Origin: Gautieria morchelliformis
Taxonomy: Eukaryota; Basidiomycota; Agaricomycetes; Gomphales; Gomphaceae
Direction: 5' to 3'
Assembly (NCBI GenBank): GCA_015179125.1
Contig: WHVA01000039.1
Span: 248,001-312,000 of the forward strand
DNA: 64,000 nucleotides
How positions within the stretch are numbered: the stretch's first letter is position 1; each line of letters opens with the position of its first letter. Made by a program: the position numbers and the translations under genes. The notes beneath the pieces are model-generated. The model was not told where the DNA came from and ran no database searches. It worked only from the letters and a program-made list of their open reading frames with translations. Positions 56,621 through 64,000 of this stretch are shown piece after piece.

Positions 56621-58250
56621 TTACTTACAGTCTGATTCAGAGTCAGAATCTGAGCCGCCGGAGTAGTCGACAAGGCATGCCCGTTCGTCATCATCCTCGA
56701 GGTTTGTTTCTGTAGCAACGTTGGTAGATCTGTTTCGTGCGCAAGTTGGCTTGACAAATGCTTGGGCATCATTCATGAGATGGCTGAACTCGTCGTCATT
56801 GAGCCCGCGTGCCGATTTGGAAAAAGCACGGGAAGCAAAGCCCCAAGATGCATCGCTGAAACCTGTCTGGTGCATGGATTCCTTGCCAGTAGAGAGGTTC
56901 ATAGTCCTAGGCAGAGTTACCATCTTGCCTTTGGCAGCGCGGGCCGTCGCAGTCGTCAACGTGCCAGTCACAACGAGAGTTAGTGCTCTCTCCACCTAAC
57001 AATGATCAGAATAACCCTCTGAGCATAATAGATAACACTTACCGCAGCGGCGGACAAGCATAAAGCACCAGTAGCTGCATCAGCAAGCTTAGCATCATCA
57101 TGGAGGCCAGGAATTGCCCTGCAACCTTCGATGGCGGTGAGGTGCGCAGCAAAAGTCTGGAGGACAAAAGGGTTGCGAAAGAGCCCCCTCCATTTCTGAA
57201 TGGTGTCTTGTTAGTATTAGATGGATTTGCACGATGACATCCAGTTTAACACACTGATTTTTTGGCATGATCAGAGTCCTCATACAAAAAGCGAAGTCTG
57301 TCGAGGTAATACTTGCAGAATTCTTGGCGTTCTTCATCTGAATCTTGTAAGTGCTCTTGCAAGTCAAAAAATGCCAGAAGGATCGCAATGGCAGTGGAAC
57401 CAATAACATTTCGCCACGAGTCAGCGAGGCGTTGAATAGTCTGTAGTATGGGAATAAGTGTCATTCCCGAAATGAGCCAGTCACATACTTTTTGATAGAC
57501 TGTGGTGGAAGATGTTATCTCGTACTCGTGGCTATTAGTCGCATCCCAAATCTGTTGCATCACCTTAATGGCTTTCTTGACAGGCACATCCCATGGGTTA
57601 ATGGTTTGACCAACGAAGGCCATATAGGTCGTAACAAAGGTGTGGCGGAACCATTTCCCATCTATCCAATCTGGAAGGTCTTCATTTCGTGCTTTTTTCG
57701 ATGTCGTTTCAGCAGCCTTTGAAGGTTTTTGGAGGATGAGTTGCTAGATTAATAATACTTAGTTAAATATGGTGTTACAGCAAGATAAAAATACTAATAA
57801 CCTCGCTAGTAATTCGCTTCTTTCCCTTGGGAGGGCTTTTAATTGCAACCTCCCGTTCCTCACCATTTGTCTCATCATTTTCGGAGAGACCACCATCAGA
57901 ATTTATAGTGATTGTGTCAAGCACTGGTTCGGCTTTTACCTTGACCGAACCCAGTGCCTCCTGACTGACGATTCTGATATTTTTTGTAAGCACAGAGGGG
58001 GCAGATGAGTGGCTAGTACTGTTGGTAAGCGATTGGATGACAGAGCGGCCAGAAGTGGATTTAGTATGTGTTGTGCTATGGCTAGGAGCTTGTGAGGTAG
58101 GCTTAGCATGGCTGGGAATCGTTGAGGCCCAATCATTGATTGCCTGGCCGTACTTCCTCTTTTTCGGAGATGAGTTGCTGAGTGTCCAATAAAACAGGGT
58201 TGATTGGTCTAGCGTTACACCTGTTTGCAGTACGTAAGGCGCGCGTCAAA
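56621..58250 (-). CDS. unrecognised spliced protein gene, start unresolved
   Basis: Minus-strand exons: about 58250-57801, 57743-57255, 57195-57043, 56995-56621, with introns of 57, 59 and 47 bp, all phase 0 and with good GT-AG ends (one has a CTAATACTAAC branch-like site). The N-terminal part is Ser/Thr-rich with a basic KKRK motif, suggesting nuclear location. The middle is helical (INPWDVPVKKAIKVMQQIWD, ADSWRNVIGSTAIAILLAFF, EFCKYYLDRLRFLYEDSD). It ends in a charged acidic tail (SGGSDSDSESDCK). The middle recalls agaricomycete families of the DUF6532 type, but I am not sure. No internal stops occur, so it may be functional. The first exon or ATG upstream of 58200 was not found. Confidence 0.7.
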
Positions 58251-58786
58251 TTTGACTCCATTTTAGCGCGCAAAACTCGAACAAGGATTTCTCACTAGCT
58301 TCTGCTCGGATTGCCTTGAGATTTTGTACATGAACATATGTTGATCATAGCTAGGGCACAGATGTATGAAATCCAAGTAAGACAAACTTTTGAGTTTTTG
58401 CATTTTTGGCCACTAGGCTGGGTGGTCAAACACCCTTTTGTGAGTATCCAAAGGTTTGCATCACTGTAATAAATAACTACATATTCTTCATAGGTACCAG
58501 TCTATATAGAATAATGGCTAGTTGTTGACCCGCTACCGCCAGCCCCAAGAGAAGACTGTTCGACCTACTACCAAGGATCGCAGACGCACATCCACCGCCT
58601 CATGCTCGAATGTGCCTCTCCTGCATGATAAATACCGGGTTTAAGGTGACTCCACACCAGTAAGTAGTAATGCGCTCCGCGCTACCAGATGTCACATATA
58701 TAATACTCCTTACTCTAGGCAGTACTCGTACTCGTACTACGACCGTTCAGATCTCAACACCATTAACAAGGTCACTTGACACGTAC
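58251..58786. other. spacer
   Basis: AT-rich; contains the expected continuation of the P450 fragment after its donor at 58786, but no further P450 exon could be recognised. GTACTCGTACTCGTAC at 58723-58738 is a short tandem/palindromic run. Confidence 0.4.
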
Positions 58787-59296
58787 TGAGAATGCTCATA
58801 ACATCCTTTCCGCCTTCCTTGCCGCTGGAATATGACTCTGTTTGCGTCTGCACGATACCTTTGGCTACGCGGTGTGCAACCTTTGTATACTTCCGTAATC
58901 TCCTGAGCTGCTTGGTCGGTAGCACTCGCATGGCCGACACCACCCATAGAGGTATATAACCCCAGAGAGCTTCAAATGTGATCGCGAAGTGGGAGCGCTT
59001 GAAGAACGAGTCGGCACTAAACCACAGAAATTAATGGAAAAATCTCCAAGGATAGGCTCTGTTTACAAGAGATTTTTGTAGACGACCGAGAGCTCGACTG
59101 CCTTTTCATCTATGGCTCCAAAATCGTGATCGAAAGCGGCTGTAATGAATCAGCAAAACTCAGTACCGTTGGACCGGAAAGGAATAACCTCGTCCGATGG
59201 CGTCTAAAGTAGTGCGAGCTAACCACGACGGGAGATCGATCACTGTTGATAGGCCGCCGTTCTGTTCCACAGCGTCCTTCCATTTGGCTACAGTCT
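58787..59296 (-). pseudogene. cytochrome P450 fragment, three exons
   Basis: Exons 59296-59189, 59139-59067 and 59016-58787 are joined by introns of 49 and 50 bp with matching phase. They read KWKDAVEQNGGLSTVIDLP, WLARTTLDAIGRAAFDHDFG, then FKRSHFAITFEALWGYIPLW and ESYSSGKEGGKDVMSIL. This is the C-to-F helix region of basidiomycete P450s (the conserved W..R..LD.IG.AAFDY.FG core). The N-terminal membrane anchor and the I-helix, ExxR and heme-cysteine regions are absent, so it is a non-functional piece with intact introns, that is, copied as DNA, not through mRNA. Confidence 0.8.
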
Positions 59297-59304
59297 AGAG
59301 ACGC

Positions 59305-59616
59305 ACGTTGAGTACAGATTGCCATTGACGCATGCTGGGTTGTCGATCAAAGGCTTGGGGTCGTAAAACCATTCAAAAATGGGAGCATCCTCCTGCTCAT
59401 CCAGGTCGAGTTGGATTGCCTCGAGAGGCTCTACGTCCAAAATATTATCACCGTAATCGAGAGGAGGCTCTTCGTGGTCGAACGGCGGAAATCGCATGGA
59501 CTTGAAATGCCTACGGTCACGTTTTTCACAGCACATAGCAAGCCACATCGAGGCCCACTGGGCATGATAAGCCGGTTCGATGACACGAGGGGTCTCATTG
59601 ACGAACGTGATGGCAC
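59305..59616 (-). pseudogene. PRP8: PRP8 splicing-factor exon fragment
   Basis: From an intron acceptor at 59617 (ATATTACAG) the frame reads [55 protein letters not shown] and [14 protein letters not shown]. These are hallmark stretches of PRP8, the large U5 snRNP protein at the spliceosome core, which is extremely conserved and normally a single gene of about 2300 codons. Only about 100 codons are here, with several substitutions (for example [14 protein letters not shown]) unexpected in a working copy. The fragment ends at the junction with P450 sequence near 59300 and starts at the Copia-4 LTR. Confidence 0.85.
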
Positions 59617-59639
59617 CTGTAATATGATAGAGCACAGGT

Positions 59640-60137
59640 TGTTGGGTGCATTCATGCTCCTGCACCAAAATCAAGCATAATATATCCAATTTGTTGTGTG
59701 GCCTTCCAATTTCTTCTCACATTGCTCTTGTATTATGCATCCATTTCTCTGGTTATTTTCGAAATTTTCCACTCATTTCTTATCTCTCTATTTCATCTTG
59801 TTATTCCTACTTTCACAAGCGGCTGCACCCAGCGGAGTCTGAAATGACTTCGACGCGCGAGCCCTTGGGCGCTAAAGGGCCGGGTAGTAGTACATGCGCA
59901 GTGGAACACATTTCCCCCTCTCTCAGTGACCACTAAATTCACTGAGAGAGGCAAGTAAATTAGTCTAGTAGTCTTTGCATTTATTGACCTAGAAATCATC
60001 TGTAGTGAATTGATTTCTAGGTAGTGTATAATATATTTATAGTGACCACTAAATTCACTGAGAGAGTGAATTGATTTCTAGTCTATTCTTTTGAATAACA
60101 AGTCCATACCTACTGCCTATAATTCCTGTCCTCTACA
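59640..60137 (+). repeat. 5' LTR of Copia-4
   Basis: 498 bp, matching the solo LTR at 41699-42196. It contains the CTCTCTCAGTGA / TCACTGAGAGAG hairpin near 59926-59953, a second TCACTGAGAGAG downstream (60055-60066), and the CCTAGAAATC / GATTTCTAGG pair near 59989-60022. Confidence 0.94.
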
Positions 60138-60138
60138 G

Positions 60139-60151
60139 GGTTATGGGCCCC
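60139..60151 (+). other. primer-binding site of Copia-4 containing the gag start codon
   Basis: GGTTATGGGCCCC, two bases after the LTR end; its ATG at 60143 begins the 816-codon gag-pol frame (MGPGD). Confidence 0.87.
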
Positions 60152-62593
60152 GGAGACACTTCTGAGAAGCTATTGGGTGTCGAGAAGCTTGCTACTGATG
60201 GTAGTAATTGGCCATTGTGGCGAGCCACTCTCATCAGCTATTTCGAGTCCAAAAATCTACTCAAGCATGTAGAAGGGAGAGTCACTAGACCTCCTGATCC
60301 TCCAGTCATGCCCCCAGGCCATATTCTTACAGAAGCTGAGGAAACTCAGATGGATAAGGCTGAGGAGAAGCTGGAGAGATACCTTGCTAGAGAAGGACAA
60401 GCCAAGACCCAAATCATCGTCTCAGTGTCAGAGTCATTAGCCCTGATGCTACAGAAGCAGAAGACAGCAAAAGAGACTTGGGATGCACTGGTCAATGAAA
60501 TGACCAAAAAGCCCAAGATGGTCCTCACCAGCCTGCAGAGACAACTCCGCAGTATGAGATGTCCTGAGGATGGAGATTTGAGAGATCACTTGGACAAGGC
60601 CCAAGACCTATATGCTCGTCTTAATGAGATGGGAGCCAGAGTTTCCGAAGAAGAATTCATGGACATCATCCTTGCATCACTTCCACCATCCTATGAGGCA
60701 GTCATGAACGCCCTTACCACTTCGCTTGAAGAATGCGGGATGCCATTGGTCCCTGATAATATTATTAGGGTACTAAAGGCTCAGTATGACAGGAAGAAAA
60801 CACTCCCGCAAGAAGAGCAGGTGTTTATTGGTTCATCTACTAAGAAGGACCAGAAGGGGCAGAAGGCGCATGTATGCACCAACTGCAAAAAGCCTGGACA
60901 TTCCATCGAAAATTGCTGGGCTAAAGGAGGTGGTAAAGAAGGTCAAGGACCACGCCAGAAGAAGAAAGCCAAAGGCAAGAAGAAGAAGAAGGGTAAAGCA
61001 AAAGCGAATGTTGCCGAAGAAGAGTCTACTTCTGAGGAAAGTGGTGATGGGCATCTTGCCTTCACCAATTTTGACGAGTGCTCTAATTTCAATTTGAGCA
61101 CATCCTCAGGAGTTATAGTCATACTCGACACCGGAACGACATCGCATATGACTCCTCACAAAAATTTATTGAGGAACTACTGTCAATTCTCACAGCCGAG
61201 GACTATCCGAGCAGCCAACAAAGGTACCTTTGATGCCTTCGGCTCAGGACTGCTCGTATTATCCAATAAGGTTGGAGATAGAACAGTAGAAGTCACGTTG
61301 CAAGATACATACTATGCACCCAAAATTGCTGCTACCCTCGTCTCGATCGGTCGGTGCGATGATGCTGGCTACGACATTCGACTCGGTGGCCAGAAATGCA
61401 CAATATCTAATGCTGCTGGAAAAGTATTGATGCAAGCACCGAAAGTCAATGGCTTATATCGACTAGACCTCCAGTCACCAAGTGCTCAAGCCCATATGTG
61501 TTTATCTGCCATGGAAATTCATCAAAAGATGGGGCACATCTCGCAGAAGTCCCTACAACATCTATTAAATCATGGCATGATATTGGGCATTGAACTGAGC
61601 TCCACAGGCGATAGAATTGTCTGTGATGCGTGTATTCAGGCCAAGATTGCGCGCAAACCTCTTCCTCGAGAACCCAGAGACCGAACATCAAAATTCGGTG
61701 ACAGAATTTATTCTGATGTCTGGGGACCTGCAAGACACCTCACGATCGATAAGAAGTCATATTATGTCTCCTTTATCGATGACTACTCAAGAGAATCGGT
61801 GATTTATCTCATGGCGAACAAATCAGAAGCATTCTCAAAGTACAAGCTCTACGAGGCTTTAATGCTTCGACAGAGAAATGTGCACATCAAGGCACTTGTT
61901 TCTGATCGAGGGGGCGAGTATATGAGCTCTGAATTCGAACAGCATCTAGCCAAACAAGGCACGAAGCATCAGTTGACGGTACACGACACACCAGAGTCCA
62001 ATGGTGTTGCGGAACGCCTGAACCGAACCCTCACTGAGAGAACTCGTGCCATGCTGCTAGAATCAAGCCTTCCTAAGATATTATGGGGCTATGCGATACA
62101 GCATGCCAATTATCTTAGGAACAGGACGCATACAAGAGCTCTACCAGATAAAACGCCCTACGAGATGATTCACCATGAAAAACCGAATCTCAAAGACATT
62201 CACGCGTGGGGAACTGAAATTTACGTCAAAATCACTCAGGGAGATAAATTGGCAGCTCGTGCCAAGAGAGCTCGGTGGATAGGAATTTCTGCGCAGAGCC
62301 ATGGTCATTATGTTTATTGGCCTGACTCGCACAAAGTTTCTGTCGAGCGGAACGTTGTGTTTGATTCAGAGATGAAGAAGGGAAAGGTCCCAATCATTTC
62401 TATTGAGGAATCCAAGCTACCTACGTCTAAAGAAGAGAAGAAGGCCATTCCGGCATCAGTGCCTATGCCCGGTCGCTTAGTCAGCGAAGAGGCAAAGATC
62501 GAAGAAATTGATGAAAGTGCACCAGAGAATATCTTGAAAAGCTGCAACCTATTCAGGGAGTTGATGACAGACCTAGAGAAGCTGAACCGATAA
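60143..62593 (+). CDS. Copia-4 gag-protease-integrase polyprotein, RT cut off by a frameshift
   Basis: 816 codons in one frame. Gag to about residue 240; CCHC knuckle CTNCKKPGHSIENC (about 246-259); a lysine-rich linker; protease VILDTGTTSHMTP (about 330-342); integrase with CDACIQAK, DVWGPARHL, SDRGGEYMSSEF and NGVAERLNRTLTERTRA. The frame ends at TAA 62591-62593 because of a small indel near 62575; the next frame continues EPIRRSERIRQQQ. Integrase and Gag appear intact, so the element could supply them only if the frame lesion is an error or is bypassed. Confidence 0.9.
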   Translation: MGPGDTSEKLLGVEKLATDGSNWPLWRATLISYFESKNLLKHVEGRVTRPPDPPVMPPGHILTEAEETQMDKAEEKLERYLAREGQAKTQIIVSVSESLALMLQKQKTAKETWDALVNEMTKKPKMVLTSLQRQLRSMRCPEDGDLRDHLDKAQDLYARLNEMGARVSEEEFMDIILASLPPSYEAVMNALTTSLEECGMPLVPDNIIRVLKAQYDRKKTLPQEEQVFIGSSTKKDQKGQKAHVCTNCKKPGHSIENCWAKGGGKEGQGPRQKKKAKGKKKKKGKAKANVAEEESTSEESGDGHLAFTNFDECSNFNLSTSSGVIVILDTGTTSHMTPHKNLLRNYCQFSQPRTIRAANKGTFDAFGSGLLVLSNKVGDRTVEVTLQDTYYAPKIAATLVSIGRCDDAGYDIRLGGQKCTISNAAGKVLMQAPKVNGLYRLDLQSPSAQAHMCLSAMEIHQKMGHISQKSLQHLLNHGMILGIELSSTGDRIVCDACIQAKIARKPLPREPRDRTSKFGDRIYSDVWGPARHLTIDKKSYYVSFIDDYSRESVIYLMANKSEAFSKYKLYEALMLRQRNVHIKALVSDRGGEYMSSEFEQHLAKQGTKHQLTVHDTPESNGVAERLNRTLTERTRAMLLESSLPKILWGYAIQHANYLRNRTHTRALPDKTPYEMIHHEKPNLKDIHAWGTEIYVKITQGDKLAARAKRARWIGISAQSHGHYVYWPDSHKVSVERNVVFDSEMKKGKVPIISIEESKLPTSKEEKKAIPASVPMPGRLVSEEAKIEEIDESAPENILKSCNLFRELMTDLEKLNR

Positions 62594-64000
62594 GGAGAAG
62601 CGAAAGGATCCGTCAACAACAAGTGCAGCCAGCCCCATCAGGTCCCGTACAAGATCTCAAACCAGAGACAAGCTGGCGCACATATGACTACGCTAGCTTA
62701 CGAGGACGTTGAGGACCATAAAGAAGTTTATTCGACCAAGAATTATCCTCCGAGATTGATGGCATCAGTAGCTATGAGTGTGCCATCAGTGCGTTTCTAA
62801 CCGACGGTCAAAACAATAACAAGGCGCCGGATTTGAGTCAAATTGAACCTAGCAATGCAGACGAAGCTCTGAATAATCCTATTGGAAGAAATCAATGGAC
62901 AAAGAGTATGAGGCCCTAATCGACAAGGGAGTGTGGGAAAGAGCCAAACCACCTCCTGGAGCCAATATTGTCGGCAACAAATGGGTCTACCTTTGGAAGC
63001 GTAATCCAGAAGGGAAACCAATAGTACCTAAATCGAGAATGGTCGCCCAAGGCTTCACACAGAAGTTTGGAATCGACTATGATGAGACATACTCACCTGT
63101 TGCTCGGTTATCCTCCCTACGGATCATATGCGCCATTGCTGCTAGGAATGACTGGCCTATTCATCAAATGGACGTGGACTATGCATACCTCAATGCTACG
63201 TTGCCCGAACCTATTTACATGAAGCAGCCGTATGGATATGAGTCAGGAGACAAAGGCGAAGTGCTACTTTTGAAGAAAGCACTCTACGGCCTCAAGCAAT
63301 CTGGAAGAGAATGGTACAAACGTCTAAGTGGTGAATTCCACAAGTTAGGATTCACTACGTCAGCCACAGACGGGCTGTATTTTATAGACGTGGCGGAAAG
63401 GGGCATGTGATCATTGCAACAGCTGTGGACGACCTTACCATCACAGCTGAGAATCAGTCAGTCCTGGACGAAGTCAAACGAGATCTTGCTCAGGTCTTCA
63501 GTATGAAAGATCTAGGCGAGATTCATTGGCTATTGAATCTCAAAATCGAAAGAGACTGGCAGAAGAGACCATTGCAATTTCACAACCTGCATACATGAAA
63601 TATCATCTGACGATCAACGAATCTGTCAGTCCAGATGAGATCTAGCAGATCATTGCATGAATCTCAAAACGAAAGAGACTGGCAGAAGAAACCATTGCAA
63701 TTTCACAACCTGCATACATCGAGAAGATCATCAAAAATTTAATCTCGAAGATGCAAAGACTTATGCTACGCCTCTTGATCCAGCCGTAAAATTATCTAAA
63801 GACCAATGTCCTTCTACAGAGAGAGGCAAGAAAGCCATGTCGAAGTTTCCATACAGGCAAGCTATAGGATCACTGATGTGGGCGGCTGTAGCCACTCGAC
63901 CTGACATTGCATTTGCGGTGTCATTACTCTCGCAATTCCTTGAAAATCCAGGTGGCACACACTGGAATGCAGTCAAACGTGTCTTCAAATATTTGAAAGG
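62594..64000 (+). pseudogene. Copia-4 reverse transcriptase region, disrupted
   Basis: The frame 62895-63409 carries EYEALIDKGVWERAKPP, AQGFTQKFGIDYDETYSP, QMDVDYAYLNATLP and YGLKQSGREWYKRL. A shift leads to 63407-63598 with the catalytic box AVDD (TAVDDLTITAEN). Downstream a tandem duplication breaks the frame. RNase H-proximal text resumes (YRQAIGSLMWAAVATRPDI, 63850-63910) and the window ends inside it. Confidence 0.85.
63510..63719. repeat. local tandem duplication in Copia-4 RT
   Basis: 63535-63596 is repeated at 63659-63719 with one deletion and one substitution, and weaker similarity extends left (63510 and 63639). About 42-60 bases of unrelated DNA separate the copies. Confidence 0.9.

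Larger units (their letters stand above)
59640..64000 (+). mobile_element. Ty1/copia retrotransposon Copia-4, 3' end outside window
   Basis: 5' LTR, primer-binding site, gag, protease, integrase and RT are present; RNase H and the 3' LTR lie beyond 64000. The 5-bp sequence before the LTR is CAGGT (59635-59639), the expected left target duplication. It inserted within or at the end of an intron of the PRP8 fragment. Related to Copia-2 by gag start and primer site. Confidence 0.93.

Noticed and set aside
62710-62712. TGA in Copia-4 after the gag-pol frame as another CGA-to-TGA case
   Set aside because: The surrounding protein text is too poorly conserved to decide what codon stood there.
1-64000. 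tRNA, rRNA or riboswitch genes
   Set aside because: No A-box/B-box pair with a foldable cloverleaf or rRNA-like sequence was recognised; the tRNA-Met similarity is limited to 13-base primer-binding sites.

Overview
The window looks like a transposon-rich, gene-poor block of an agaricomycete (mushroom-forming basidiomycete) genome. The evidence is many GT-AG introns of about 45-65 bp, dispersed LTR and LINE retroelements, fungal STAND/NLR-type ATPase pieces with an N-terminal C2 domain, an agaricomycete DUF6698-like gene, and fragments of P450, PRP8, GT90/CAP10 and O-fucosyltransferase-like genes. Nothing bacterial is present (no operons, Shine-Dalgarno sites or CRISPR). The sequence suggests subtelomeric or heterochromatic DNA, but no telomere repeat is visible.

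Layout. 1-3895: decayed Ty1/copia element (Copia-1), cut by the window start. 3892-8714 and 12501-17323: two arms of a nearly perfect 4.8-kb inverted repeat, carrying broken O-fucosyltransferase-like exons and dispersed repeats. Between them (8715-12500) lie an NLR-type gene on the minus strand, cut off at the left junction, and a spliced membrane-protein gene on the plus strand whose last exon runs into the right arm. 17401-17621: solo LTR. 18045-18440: zinc-finger remnant. 18695-23418: full-length Copia-2 (minus) with target duplication TCTGA. 23488-25119: spliced DUF6698-like gene. 25780-33330: a host repeat locus split by a LINE (26100-32202). 33695-35290: second NLR N-terminus and a GT90 exon. 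37815-40637: Ty3/gypsy gag-protease fragment. 40676-42196: dispersed repeats and a solo LTR of the Copia-4 family. 42.5-49.6 kb: fragments (O-fucosyltransferase-like, YPD1-type phosphotransfer protein) punctuated by short fold-back palindromes. 50695-56025: a second copy of the 25.8-32.7 kb locus, split by full-length Copia-3 (51455-55960, target duplication GTGTG). 56621-58250: spliced unrecognised gene. 58787-59616: P450 exons abutting a PRP8 exon. 59640-64000: Copia-4, running off the right end.

How it fits together. Most of the DNA is retroelements and their relics. The paralogous loci act as natural controls: each supplies the empty site for the insertion in the other, and they show that a segment of about 410 bp has flipped between them. 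Three copia elements share a primer-binding site matching the anticodon arm of initiator tRNA-Met, and in two of them the gag start codon lies inside it. Internal stop codons in the retroelements are repeatedly TGA where CGA would fit, which points to methyl-CpG decay. The likely functional host genes are the membrane protein (11641-12609), the DUF6698-like gene (with one doubtful codon) and the 56.6-58.2 kb gene. All family names come from motif recognition without a database search.
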